Shown here: positions 8,324 through 17,453 of the stretch, one piece after another
Position numbering within the stretch: position 1 is the first letter of the stretch
Layout: each line of letters starts with the position of its first letter
Assembly (NCBI RefSeq): GCF_017573545.1
Contig: NZ_JAGEOK010000011.1
Span: 236,128-300,127, forward strand
DNA from: Actinomadura nitritigenes
GTDB lineage: Bacteria > Actinomycetota > Actinomycetes > Streptosporangiales > Streptosporangiaceae
DNA length: 64,000 nt
Direction: 5' to 3'
Made by a program: the position numbers and the translations under genes
Notes under the pieces: model-generated
Database searches by the model: none
Seen by the model: only the letters and a program-made list of their open reading frames with translations
Told to the model about the DNA's origin: nothing

Positions 8324-9291
8324 GCAGCTACACCGATCTCGAGGCGCAGGAGGTCGACCCGACGGCGGGCACCGGCCCGGCCCGGGTGCAGGGCCGCACC
8401 CCGTTCCAGCTGGCGTGGGCGCGGTTCCGGCGCGACAAGCTCGCGGTCGCGTCCATCGTCGTGCTGGCGCTGATCGCGATCTACGCGATCCTCGCGCCGG
8501 TGTGGGCGCACCTGACCGGCCACCCCTACGACGCGACGTTCCCGAAGACGGGCCTGGACGTGAGCGGGCAGCCGCGCGGCCCGTCCGGCACGTTCTGGCT
8601 CGGCGCCGATCAGCTCGGCCGGGACGTGCTGGTCCGTGCCGCCTACGGGGCGCGGATCTCGCTGGTGGTGGGGATCCTGTCCGCGGTGCTCGCGTCGATC
8701 GTCGGGACGCTGGTCGGCGTCCTCGCCGGGTTCGTCGGCGGGGCGATGGACACGCTGCTGGCCCGGCTGATGGACATGACCCTCGCGCTGCCGTACCTGC
8801 TGGTGGCGATCATGCTGGCGACCACGTTCCAGATCTCCTCGGTCGGCGCCAGCCTGACCCTGACGATCCTGGTGATCGCGTTCTTCTCGTTCGCCGCGTT
8901 CGGCCGGATCATCCGCGGCCAGGTGCTGTCGCTGAAGCAGAAGGAGTTCGTGGAGGCGGCCCGCTCGCTCGGCTCCTCCAACGCGCGGATCATGTTCGTG
9001 GACATCCTGCCGAACCTGGTCGCGCAGGTCACCGTGCTGACCTCGCTGCTGATCCCGACGTCGATCGTGTTCGAGGCGACGCTGTCGTTCCTCGGCGTCG
9101 GGGTGCGGCTGCCGATGCCGTCGTGGGGGTCGATGCTCGGCGAGGGCAGCGACGTGTTCCAGACCGCGTGGTGGCTGCTGGCGGTGCCCGGCGTCCTGCT
9201 GCTGCTGACCACCCTGTCGTTCAACCTGCTCGGCGACGGGATCCGGGACGCCCTCGACCCGCGCGGCGACCGGGCCACCGGAGGGGAGTGA
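8320..9291 (+). CDS. Oligopeptide ABC transporter permease, DppC/OppC type (importer 1)
   Basis: This 323-residue membrane protein has the N-terminal OppC segment (FQLAWARFRRDKLAVASIVVLALIAIYAIL), a periplasmic loop ending in GTFWLGADQLGRDVLVRAAYGARISL, and a binding-protein-dependent transport domain with the EAA loop EAARSLGSSNARIMFVDILPN. Six membrane spans are expected. It forms the channel with the following DppB-type protein. The start overlaps the preceding stop (ATGA). Confidence 0.93.
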   Translation: MSSYTDLEAQEVDPTAGTGPARVQGRTPFQLAWARFRRDKLAVASIVVLALIAIYAILAPVWAHLTGHPYDATFPKTGLDVSGQPRGPSGTFWLGADQLGRDVLVRAAYGARISLVVGILSAVLASIVGTLVGVLAGFVGGAMDTLLARLMDMTLALPYLLVAIMLATTFQISSVGASLTLTILVIAFFSFAAFGRIIRGQVLSLKQKEFVEAARSLGSSNARIMFVDILPNLVAQVTVLTSLLIPTSIVFEATLSFLGVGVRLPMPSWGSMLGEGSDVFQTAWWLLAVPGVLLLLTTLSFNLLGDGIRDALDPRGDRATGGE

Positions 9292-9296
9292 GCGCC

Positions 9297-10241
9297 GTGA
9301 TCCGCTTCGTCATCCGCCGCCTGCTGTACGCGGTCATCGTGCTGTGGCTGGTGTCCACGCTGGTGTTCGTGTTCCTGCACGTCTCGCCCGTCCCCGTGGA
9401 GCGGGTCATCGGCGGGCCGCGCGCCACCACCGACACCCTCGAGCAGATCCGCCGCAACCTGGGCCTGGACCAGCCGGTCATCGTGCAGTACGGCCAGTTC
9501 CTCGGCCGGCTGCTGCACGCGAACCTCGGCGACTCCTACATCAACGGGGAGCCGGTGACGACGCTGATCGGGGACCGGCTGCCGACCACGCTGTGGCTGG
9601 TGCTCGGCGCCGGCGTCATCTGGTTCGTCGGCGGCGTCGTCACCGGGGTGCTGTCGGCGACCCGGGCGCGCAGCCTGGGGGACCGGGCGGCGACGGTGTT
9701 CGTGCTGATCGGGCTGTCGACGCCGCCGTTCGTGATGGCGCTCGTGCTGCTGTACCTGTTCGCGACGAAGCTGAGCGAGGCGGGCATCTACTTCTTCGAG
9801 GCGGGCCCGCCGCTGCAGGAGCACTTCTTCCGCCGGATGATCCTGCCGTGGATCGCGCTGGCGTTCCTGATGGTCGCGGCGTACACGCGGCTGACGCGCG
9901 GCGCGATGCTGGACGTGCTGGGGGAGGACTACGTCCGGACGGCCCGCGCGAAGGGCCTGTCGCGGCGCCGCGTCGTCTACCGGCACGGGCTGCGGGCGGC
10001 GCTGACGCCGGTGGTCACGCAGTTCGGCATCGACCTCGGCGCGCTGATCGGCTCCACGATCGTCACCGAGAAGGTGTTCGGGCTCCAGGGGGTGGGGCAG
10101 CTGGTGTACCAGTCGATCGCGCTCGGCGACACCCCGGTGATCATCGGGGTGACGCTGATGGTGACGTTCTTCGTGATCGTGGCGAACCTGCTGGTCGACA
10201 TCGGTTACTCGTTCCTGGATCCGCGGGTCCGGCTGTCCTGA
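9297..10241 (+). CDS. Oligopeptide ABC transporter permease, DppB/OppB type (importer 1)
   Basis: This permease of about 314 residues begins MIRFVIRRLLYAVIVLWLVSTLVFVFLHVSP, the standard DppB N-terminus. It has the EAA-type loop RTARAKGLSRRRVVYRHGLRAALTP and a C-terminal YSFLDPRVRLS. Two GTG starts are possible. GTG 9288 overlaps the upstream stop but has its GGAGGGG ribosome site almost touching it. GTG 9297 has about 9 bases of spacing, so I chose it. It is the last gene of importer 1; no clear terminator precedes mshC. Confidence 0.92.
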   Translation: MIRFVIRRLLYAVIVLWLVSTLVFVFLHVSPVPVERVIGGPRATTDTLEQIRRNLGLDQPVIVQYGQFLGRLLHANLGDSYINGEPVTTLIGDRLPTTLWLVLGAGVIWFVGGVVTGVLSATRARSLGDRAATVFVLIGLSTPPFVMALVLLYLFATKLSEAGIYFFEAGPPLQEHFFRRMILPWIALAFLMVAAYTRLTRGAMLDVLGEDYVRTARAKGLSRRRVVYRHGLRAALTPVVTQFGIDLGALIGSTIVTEKVFGLQGVGQLVYQSIALGDTPVIIGVTLMVTFFVIVANLLVDIGYSFLDPRVRLS

Positions 10242-10356
10242 CGGCGGTCCGGGGGCCCGGTGCGCACCGTCCGGACCAGGTCACGATGCGGACACTCGGG
10301 ACGGTCAACGCGATCTCGGAGTAATACGGCGAGGTGCGCATGGATAAGCTTTCCGT

Positions 10357-11586
10357 ATGCGATCGTGGCCCGCTTCCGACGTCCCCAGCCTCACCGACGC
10401 GGGACTGCCCGCCGCGGCGCGGCGGCTCAGTTTGTACGACACCGGGACGGGCGCGGTGCGGCCCACGGAGCCCGGCGAGACCGCGCGGATGTACGTCTGC
10501 GGCATCACCCCCTACGACGCGACGCACCTCGGGCACGCCAACACCTACCTGACCTTCGATCTCGTCAACCGGGTGTGGCGCGACCTCGGACACACGGTCC
10601 ACTACGTGCAGAACGTCACCGACGTCGACGATCCCCTTCTGGAACGTGCCCAGCAGACGGGGGAGGACTGGCGGGAGCTCGCCGAACGGGAGATCCAGCT
10701 GTTCCGCGACGACATGACGGCGCTGCGGATCCTGCCGCCGGAGCGCTACGTCGGCGCGGTCGAGGCGATCCCGCTGATCGTCGAGATGATCGAGAAGCTG
10801 CGCGGCCGGGACGCCACCTACGAGGTCGACGGCGACGTCTACTTCCCGATCGCCGCGGATCCCGCGTTCGGGCAGGTCAGCGGGATGACGCGGGAGGAGA
10901 TGGCGCCGCTGTTCGCCGAGCGCGGCGGCGACCCGGACCGGCCCGGCAAGCGCGACCCGCTGGACGCGCTGGTGTGGATGGCGAAGCGGCCCGGGGAGCC
11001 CGGCTGGGACTCCCCGTTCGGGGAGGGCCGCCCCGGCTGGCACGTGGAGTGCTCGGCGATCTCCGTCGAGTACCTCGGCATGGGCTTCGACGTGGAGGGC
11101 GGCGGGTCGGACCTGGCGTTCCCGCACCACGAGATGGGCGCCTCGCACGCGCAGGTCGCGACGGGGGAGGCCCCGCACGCCCGCGCCTACGTGCACGCCG
11201 GCATGGTCGGGCTGCACGGCGAGAAGATGTCGAAGTCGCGCGGGAACCTGGTGTTCGTGTCGAAGCTCCGCGAGGCGGGCGTCGACCCGATGGCGGTGCG
11301 GCTGGCGCTGATGGCCCACCACTACCGGTCCGACTGGGAGTGGACGGACGCGGGGCTGCGCGCCGCGGAAGTCCGCCTGGGGCGGTGGCGCGCCGCCGTC
11401 GCGCGCCCGTCCGGGCCGCCCGCGGGGCCCGTCGCGGACACGGTCCGCGCGCGCCTCGCCGACGACCTGGACGCCCCCGCGGCGCTCGCCGCGATCGACG
11501 CGTGGGCCGCCGCCGATGGTGCCGACGCGTCCTCGCCCGCGCAGGTGCGGGCGCTCGCCGACGCCTTGCTCGGCGTCGCCCTCTGA
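10357..11586 (+). CDS. mshC: L-cysteine:1D-myo-inositol 2-amino-2-deoxy-alpha-D-glucopyranoside ligase (mycothiol biosynthesis)
   Basis: This 409-residue enzyme joins cysteine to GlcN-inositol in an ATP-dependent step, the penultimate reaction of mycothiol synthesis. It is a class I cysteinyl-tRNA synthetase paralogue. Diagnostic text is MYVCGITPYDATHLGHA (zinc-ligand Cys48, HIGH-like HLGH at 57-60), VTDVDDPLLERA, WHVECSAIS and the KMSKS loop at 290-294. The length matches MshC rather than CysS, which carries an extra C-terminal tRNA-binding part. The ATG at 10357 lies 6 bases after TAAGCT (10345-10350), so the message is probably leaderless and separate from the ABC operon upstream. Its usual neighbours, the phosphomutase, DUF3090 and SCO1664-family genes, lie 7.5 kb upstream, separated by the importer. 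Confidence 0.95.
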   Translation: MRSWPASDVPSLTDAGLPAAARRLSLYDTGTGAVRPTEPGETARMYVCGITPYDATHLGHANTYLTFDLVNRVWRDLGHTVHYVQNVTDVDDPLLERAQQTGEDWRELAEREIQLFRDDMTALRILPPERYVGAVEAIPLIVEMIEKLRGRDATYEVDGDVYFPIAADPAFGQVSGMTREEMAPLFAERGGDPDRPGKRDPLDALVWMAKRPGEPGWDSPFGEGRPGWHVECSAISVEYLGMGFDVEGGGSDLAFPHHEMGASHAQVATGEAPHARAYVHAGMVGLHGEKMSKSRGNLVFVSKLREAGVDPMAVRLALMAHHYRSDWEWTDAGLRAAEVRLGRWRAAVARPSGPPAGPVADTVRARLADDLDAPAALAAIDAWAAADGADASSPAQVRALADALLGVAL

Positions 11587-11599
11587 CCGTCCCGTGCGC

Positions 11600-11616
11600 C
11601 GCTCCCGCGAGGAGCG
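11600..11616. terminator. Short hairpin between converging mshC and RNA methylase genes
   Basis: CGCTCC and GGAGCG pair around the loop CGCGA in the 30-base convergent gap. The stem is short, and there is no U-run. Confidence 0.35.
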
Positions 11617-12150
11617 TCACAGCAGGCCGGCGAGCTTGTAGAGGACGAGGGACCCGGCCACCGCGACGTTGAGGCTGCTGCCGTCGCCGACCATCGGGAT
11701 CTCGACGGCCTCGTCCAGCAGGTCGACGGCCTCGGCGGGGATGCCGTGCTGCTCGTGGCCGAGGACGGCGACGGTCCGGGTCCGCGCGGCGGGCAGGTCG
11801 GCGAGCCGCACCGCCTCGTCGGCGAGCTCGACGCCGACCACCCGGGTGCCGGCGCCGCGGGCGCGGTCCAGCCAGCCGAGCGGGTCGTTCACCCAGTGCA
11901 CGCACGCCGGGCGGCGCAGCGTGTTGCCGCGCTCCAGCGCGGCGGGCACCCACGGGAAGCGCGGCACGGCCAGGCAGGCGCCGACGGCGTCGCAGGTCCG
12001 CAGCAGGGTCCCGAGGTTCGCGCCGTGCAGCGGCCACAGCGGCGCGGCGATCAGGTGGTCCCAGCAGGAATGGCGCCGGCCCCGGCGCTGCCGCCGCAGC
12101 TCGCGGGGGGTCCGCACGCGGATCGCGGGCGGCCGGGCGGAGCGGGTCAC
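11617..12150 (-). CDS. TrmH/SpoU family RNA 2'-O-methyltransferase
   Basis: The 177-residue protein shows the three SPOUT knot motifs in order: HGANLGTLLRTCDAVG near 42-57, TVAVLGHEQHGIP near 125-137, and VEIPMVGDGSSLNVAVAGSLVLYKLAG near 147-173. It probably methylates a ribose in tRNA or rRNA using S-adenosylmethionine; the target nucleotide is unknown. It is a minimal catalytic domain without an N-terminal RNA-binding extension. The GTG start at 12150 has GGAGG just upstream. It converges on mshC. Confidence 0.85.
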   Translation of the reverse strand: MTRSARPPAIRVRTPRELRRQRRGRRHSCWDHLIAAPLWPLHGANLGTLLRTCDAVGACLAVPRFPWVPAALERGNTLRRPACVHWVNDPLGWLDRARGAGTRVVGVELADEAVRLADLPAARTRTVAVLGHEQHGIPAEAVDLLDEAVEIPMVGDGSSLNVAVAGSLVLYKLAGLL

Positions 12151-12273
12151 CGCCTCCGGGGGGCGCCGCCCCTCACATCGCTGATGCTCATGGTGGACGC
12201 ACTTGTCGGCGTGCGCGGGCCATCACCGGCGGGTCGCTTACCCCTCGGAGTGTAGCCGGGTAGAGTCCGCCGC

Positions 12274-12369
12274 ATGCGCATGGAACTGGTCATGCTGATG
12301 CTGCCCGGCGTCCTCGTCGCACTGATCGTGTTCGCGTCGGTCAAGCGCCCGGACGAGCCGGGGGAGTGA
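12274..12369 (+). CDS. 31-residue predicted single-pass membrane peptide
   Basis: The reading frame encodes MRMELVMLMLPGVLVALIV and continues FASVKRPDEPGE. It has one hydrophobic helix (about residues 5-22) with a short charged C-terminus. Support comes from the promoter: TAGAGT at 12261-12266 lies exactly 7 bases before the ATG, the leaderless geometry seen at many genes in this window. The function is unknown. It converges on the PAC2-family gene, whose stop is 15 bases away, and is divergent from the RNA methylase. It could instead be a fortuitous frame, but the promoter and the clean hydrophobic profile argue for a real gene. Confidence 0.55.
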   Translation: MRMELVMLMLPGVLVALIVFASVKRPDEPGE

Positions 12370-12384
12370 CCGGCCGGCCGCCGG

Positions 12385-13227
12385 TCAGCCGGGATCCCGG
12401 CGCCGCAGGTACCGCTCGAACTCACGGGCGATCGCGTCGCCGCTCGCCTCGGGCAGCTCGGTGGCGTCCTTCTGCTCCTCCAGCGTCCGCACGTACTCGG
12501 CGACCTCGGAGTCCTCCTCGGCGAGCTCGTTGACGCCGTTCTCCCAGGCCCGCGCCTCCTCGGGCAGCTCGCCCAGCGGGACGGTGACGTCCAGCAGGTC
12601 CTCGACGCGGCGCAGCAACGCCAGCGTCGCCTTCGGCGACGGCGGCTGCGCGACGTAGTGCGGGACGGCCGCCCACAGCGACACGGTGTCCAGGTCGGCC
12701 TTGGCGCAGGCGTCCTGCAGCACCCCGAGGATCCCGGTGGGGCCCTGGTAGCGGGCGGGCTCGAGGTGCAGGGTGCTGACGAGCCCGGCCTCGGACGCGG
12801 CGCCGGTGACCGGGACGGGGCGGGTGTGCGGCGCGTCGGCGAGCAGCGCGCCGAGCAGCACCACGTTGCGCACGTCCAGCTCCAGCATCAGCCCGACCAG
12901 CTCGCGGCAGAACGACCGCCACCGCATGTTCGGCTCGATGCCGTGGATCAGCACGACGTCCTTGCCGTTGGGGAGCCGCGCCCACGACACGCGGGTGGTG
13001 GGCCAGGTGATGTCGCGGGTCTCCCCGTCGACCATCTCGACGATCGGGCGGGTGACCTGGAAGTCGTAGTAGTCGTCGGGGTCGAGCTCGGCGATCGGAA
13101 CCGCGTCCCAGCTGGACTCCAGGTGCTGGATGACCCCGCTGGCGGCCTCCCCGGCGTCGTTCCATCCCTCAAAGGCGGCCACGAGCACCGGTTCGACGAG
13201 CTCCGGCACGCTCTCCAGCTCGATCAC
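12385..13227 (-). CDS. PAC2 family protein (proteasome assembly chaperone-like)
   Basis: This 280-residue protein matches the PAC2 family: VIELESVPELVEPVLVAAFEGWNDAGEAASGVIQHL, RDITWPTTRVSWARLPNGKDVVLIHGIEPNMRW and VVLLGALLADAPHTRPVPVTG. Eukaryotic PAC2 helps assemble the 20S proteasome. Actinobacterial homologues are widespread, but their role is not settled. The presence of a proteasome locus 20 kb away makes a chaperone role possible, not shown. The GTG at 13227 was chosen because AAGGAGG lies 6 bases upstream; the longer frame lacks a ribosome site. The C-terminal 60 residues are highly charged. Confidence 0.87.
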   Translation of the reverse strand: MIELESVPELVEPVLVAAFEGWNDAGEAASGVIQHLESSWDAVPIAELDPDDYYDFQVTRPIVEMVDGETRDITWPTTRVSWARLPNGKDVVLIHGIEPNMRWRSFCRELVGLMLELDVRNVVLLGALLADAPHTRPVPVTGAASEAGLVSTLHLEPARYQGPTGILGVLQDACAKADLDTVSLWAAVPHYVAQPPSPKATLALLRRVEDLLDVTVPLGELPEEARAWENGVNELAEEDSEVAEYVRTLEEQKDATELPEASGDAIAREFERYLRRRDPG

Positions 13228-13307
13228 GCGCTGCCTCCTTCCGACGCCTGGGTACAGCGTCACCGGCGGGGGTCTCATTCCCGGGGTCGGGGGCCCCGCT
13301 CATGATC

Positions 13308-13339
13308 GGTGGCTGTCAGCCTACGTCCTGACAGTCACC
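13308..13339 (-). terminator. Imperfect 12-bp hairpin in the PAC2/usp intergenic region
   Basis: Arms 13308-13319 and 13328-13339 pair with one G-U type mismatch around an 8-base loop. Together with the hairpin at 13347-13392 it lies between the usp stop and the PAC2 start. Confidence 0.4.
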
Positions 13340-13346
13340 TACCCCA

Positions 13347-13392
13347 CCGTTCCGCCGCCAGACCCCCGCGCTGTACGCCCGCGGCGGAACGG
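13347..13392 (-). terminator. Hairpin downstream of the universal stress protein gene
   Basis: CCGTTCCGCCGC (13347-13358) and GCGGCGGAACGG (13381-13392) are perfect complements with a 22-base loop. The hairpin starts 15 bases past the usp stop on the minus strand and fits a transcription terminator. Confidence 0.55.
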
Positions 13393-13406
13393 AGGTCACG
13401 ATCGGA

Positions 13407-13865
13407 TCACTTGCCGTCCGTGGTGTGCACGATCAGCACGTCGCAGGGGGACCGGTGCGACAGGTTCGCCGGGACGGAGCCGAGGATGCGGCCGGCGAGG
13501 CTGTTGAGGCCCCGGTTGCCGATCACCACGAGGTCGGCGCCGCGCTCCTTGGCGAGGCGGCTGATGACGTCGACGGCGTCGCCCTCGACGGACTCCTGCT
13601 GGATGTCCCGGGCGCCCGCCGCCACGGCCCGCTCGCGCGCCGCGCGCAGCGCGTCGTCGGCGGGGGTGGAGCCCTGCACCTTGTAGGCCAGGTCGCCGAG
13701 CCGGTCGGCGGCGCTGGCGCGCTCGCGCTCGGGCATCGGGCTGTAGGCGGAGGCGAGCAGCAGGGTGGCGCCGGTCGCGGCGGCCAGCTGCGCGGCCCGG
13801 TCGACCGCGCGGAACGAGGAGTCCGAGCCGTCGGTGCCGACGAGGATCATGCGGTACGCGCTCAT
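13407..13865 (-). CDS. Universal stress protein, ATP-binding UspA type
   Basis: This single-domain Usp of 152 residues begins MSAYRMILVGTDGSDSSFRAVDRAA. Its C-terminal ATP-binding motif GNRGLNSLAGRILGSVPANLSHRSPCDVLIV fits the G-2x-G-9x-G-S/T pattern of the nucleotide-binding branch. Such cytoplasmic proteins respond to starvation, hypoxia or oxidative stress. An AAGGAA ribosome site lies 4-5 bases before the ATG. Transcription runs away from the metH remnant. Confidence 0.92.
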   Translation of the reverse strand: MSAYRMILVGTDGSDSSFRAVDRAAQLAAATGATLLLASAYSPMPERERASAADRLGDLAYKVQGSTPADDALRAARERAVAAGARDIQQESVEGDAVDVISRLAKERGADLVVIGNRGLNSLAGRILGSVPANLSHRSPCDVLIVHTTDGK

Positions 13866-14055
13866 GCCGTTCCTTACCCGTTGGTAGTAACTGGGGGCAC
13901 GTTATCGGTCGGGTGACCCATCCGTCACCGTCTTCTTGCACGGCCCGTCCAGTCCGCAGGGGGCACCGGTCCCGCGCCTCCGGCGGTCCTGGACGCCGTT
14001 CCGCAATGTGGACGGATCGGAGGGCGCCGGAGACCCGCGGATAGTCTGGGACCCC

Positions 14056-15515
<1,460 letters not shown>

Positions 15516-15611
15516 CGGCACACGCCGCGCGACCGTGCAGGTCAACGACCGCACGCGGCACTCGCCAGCGCGGGGACGCGCGCCGGCGGCGACGAGGAAG
15601 GGAAGGACGAT

Positions 15612-16274
15612 TTGCGGGACGGTCACGGTGGCCTTCAGGCCGTGCTGTTCGACATGGACGGGTTGCTCGTCGACTCCGAGCGGGTGTGGCTCGAGGTCGA
15701 GTCGCAGGTGGTCGCGTGGCTCGGCGGCGAGTGGAGCGAGGAGCACCAGCGGGCGCTGGTGGGCGGGTCCCTCGGCGTCGCGGTCGACTACATGCTGGGG
15801 CTGACCGGCGCGGACGTCCCGCCGGAGGAGGTCGGGCGGCGGATGCTGGACGGCATGCACGAGCGGCTGAGCGAGAGCGTGCCGCTGATGCCGGGCGCCA
15901 AGGAGCTGCTGGTGGAGCTGAAGGACGCGGGCGTCACCGCGGCGCTGGTGTCCTCCAGCCACCGGCGGCTGATCGAGCCGGTGCTGGACGCGGTCGGCCG
16001 CGGGTTCTTCGCGCTCAGCGTCGCCGGCGACGAGGTCGCGCGCACCAAGCCCGACCCGGAGCCGTACCTGACCGCGGTGGCCCGTCTGGGCGCCGTCCCC
16101 GGCCGCTGCGTCGTGCTGGAGGACTCCCCCAACGGGGTGGCCGCGGGGGAGGCGGCGGGGTGCGTGACGGTCGCGGTGCCGAGCGTCCTGCCGATCCCGC
16201 CGGCGCCCGGACGCACCGTGGCGGCGTCGCTGCGCGAGGTGACCCTGGAACGGCTGTTCTCGCTGGTCGGATGA
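15612..16274 (+). CDS. HAD family hydrolase, beta-phosphoglucomutase/phosphatase-like
   Basis: The 220-residue protein shows the four HAD motifs: DMDGLLVDSE (nucleophile Asp and acid Asp) near 14-23, SSSHRRLIEPVL, KPDPEPYLTA with the motif III lysine, and VVLEDSPNGVAAGEAAGC. A helical cap lies between motifs I and II, as in subclass I. The substrate is unknown. A HAD gene of this type commonly follows metH in actinomycetes, which supports this being the native metH locus. I chose the rare TTG start because AAGGA lies 5-6 bases upstream and later starts would cut into the first strand. Confidence 0.87.
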   Translation: MRDGHGGLQAVLFDMDGLLVDSERVWLEVESQVVAWLGGEWSEEHQRALVGGSLGVAVDYMLGLTGADVPPEEVGRRMLDGMHERLSESVPLMPGAKELLVELKDAGVTAALVSSSHRRLIEPVLDAVGRGFFALSVAGDEVARTKPDPEPYLTAVARLGAVPGRCVVLEDSPNGVAAGEAAGCVTVAVPSVLPIPPAPGRTVAASLREVTLERLFSLVG

Positions 16275-16279
16275 GGTCC

Positions 16280-16302
16280 GGCGCCGCCGGGTAGGCGGCG
16301 CC
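16280..16302 (+). terminator. Hairpin after the HAD hydrolase gene
   Basis: A perfect 9-bp stem GGCGCCGCC/GGCGGCGCC with a 5-base loop starts 6 bases after the stop. The remaining 285 bases up to 16587 show no gene that I can support. Confidence 0.55.
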
Positions 16303-16587
16303 GAGGGCCGTGAGGCGGCCCCGCTCGACCGGTTCGACGTCCAACCGTTGCGCGACGTTGATCTATGCGGGGAGGCCGCGCGGCCCGGCCAGGACCCGTG
16401 GACGCGTGCCCCGGGAGAGGCGGCCGGGACCTAGGCGGTGGTCCCTAGGGGACGGATCACGCCGGAGGAGGAGACCGGATTGTCCGCAAACCGTCCGCCG
16501 GGAGGAGCGGAATCGGGGCCCGGACGTGTGACGATGGAAGGAGCAGCAGCGCCGGCAGGGCAGCACCGTACGGAGTGAGGGGCCGAC

Positions 16588-17022
16588 ATGAGCGACACGG
16601 CGATCGATCTGATCAGCCTCGGGGTGACCCTGGTCGGGCTGGTCATGAGCTGGGGGGTCTACCGGCGCCGCGGGGCGGCGTCCGGGATGCGCGGCGCCGC
16701 GCTGTCGCTGGTGCCGCTGGCCGCGGCGATGACCGGGGTGACCGAGTTCTTCGTGGACCTGGCGTTCAGCCCGGTGAAGTGGGCCGGGGTCGGGGTGGCG
16801 GGGCTGGCCGTCCTGCTCTACCTGACCTCGGGCGCGATGCTCAGCCGCCGGGCGGGCGGCGGATCCGACGACGGCGGCAAGGCCGCGGCGCGCGGCAAGG
16901 GCGAGCCGAAGGCGGCCGGACGCGGCGGCAAGCCCCGGGGCGAGGTGGGCAGCGCGCAGCCGTCCGGCGACCCGGAGATGGCCGAGATCGAGAAGATCCT
17001 GCGCGACCGCGGCATCTCCTGA
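16588..17022 (+). CDS. Hypothetical membrane protein with a charged C-terminal tail
   Basis: I do not recognise a named family. The 144 residues contain three hydrophobic segments (about 6-23, 38-53 and 64-84), then a Gly/Lys/Arg-rich, probably disordered stretch, and a conserved-looking end DPEMAEIEKILRDRGIS that resembles a short peptide-interaction helix. GAGGGG lies 7 bases before the ATG. It is flanked by the HAD gene terminator and a strong terminator of its own, so it appears to be a single-gene unit. Confidence 0.7.
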   Translation: MSDTAIDLISLGVTLVGLVMSWGVYRRRGAASGMRGAALSLVPLAAAMTGVTEFFVDLAFSPVKWAGVGVAGLAVLLYLTSGAMLSRRAGGGSDDGGKAAARGKGEPKAAGRGGKPRGEVGSAQPSGDPEMAEIEKILRDRGIS

Positions 17023-17045
17023 CGCGCGGTCCCGGCGGGTCCGGC

Positions 17046-17087
17046 GGCGGGCCGGGACGTCCCCCTCGGGGGGCGTCCCGGCCCGCC
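17046..17087 (+). terminator. Strong two-part hairpin terminator
   Basis: A 14-bp perfect stem (17046-17059 with 17074-17087) encloses a 5-bp CCCCC/GGGGG inner stem and is followed by GTTT. It separates the membrane protein gene from the second importer operon. Confidence 0.7.
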
Positions 17088-17453
17088 GTTTCTGCGTCCA
17101 GGGGCGCTGACCTGCGGACGATCGATCTCAGAACGGACTCAGTACGGTAAAGCTTGCCGGTCTAGACCGCTTTCGTGTTGCAGAGCACGGCACAGGCGAA
17201 CGTACTATTCGGGCGATTTGTCCGACCTGATGACCGAGCACGTATGCCCGAGATGACGACGAGATCACAAGTCAGATACGGGTACTGGTGCAGCCCGTCT
17301 CACGGATGGACAGTCATGGCCGAGGGGCTACCTTTCCCTTCAGCAAACGCGGCGTAACGGGCACGGGGTCAGCGGATGATCTCCGCGACCGCCGGTCACC
17401 GCGCCGGCGGCGGCATGGCCGAACCAGTGGCCGGACGGTAGGAGGTACAGAGC
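17088..17453 (+). promoter_or_regulatory. Upstream region of importer 2 with nested palindromes
   Basis: This 366-base stretch is less GC-rich than its surroundings and codes for nothing I can support. It contains the perfect palindrome CGGTCTAGACCG (17158-17169) nested within AAAGC...GCTTT (17149-17153 and 17169-17173). A possible promoter follows: TTGCAG (17178-17183) and TACTAT (17203-17208), 19 bases apart. The palindrome directly upstream of the -35 element fits an operator for importer 2. The 245-base leader between this promoter and the first gene is unexplained. Confidence 0.4.

Noticed and set aside
10357..11586. Cysteinyl-tRNA synthetase (cysS)
   Set aside because: The length (409 residues) and text such as VTDVDDPLLERA with the missing tRNA-binding C-terminus match the mycothiol ligase MshC.
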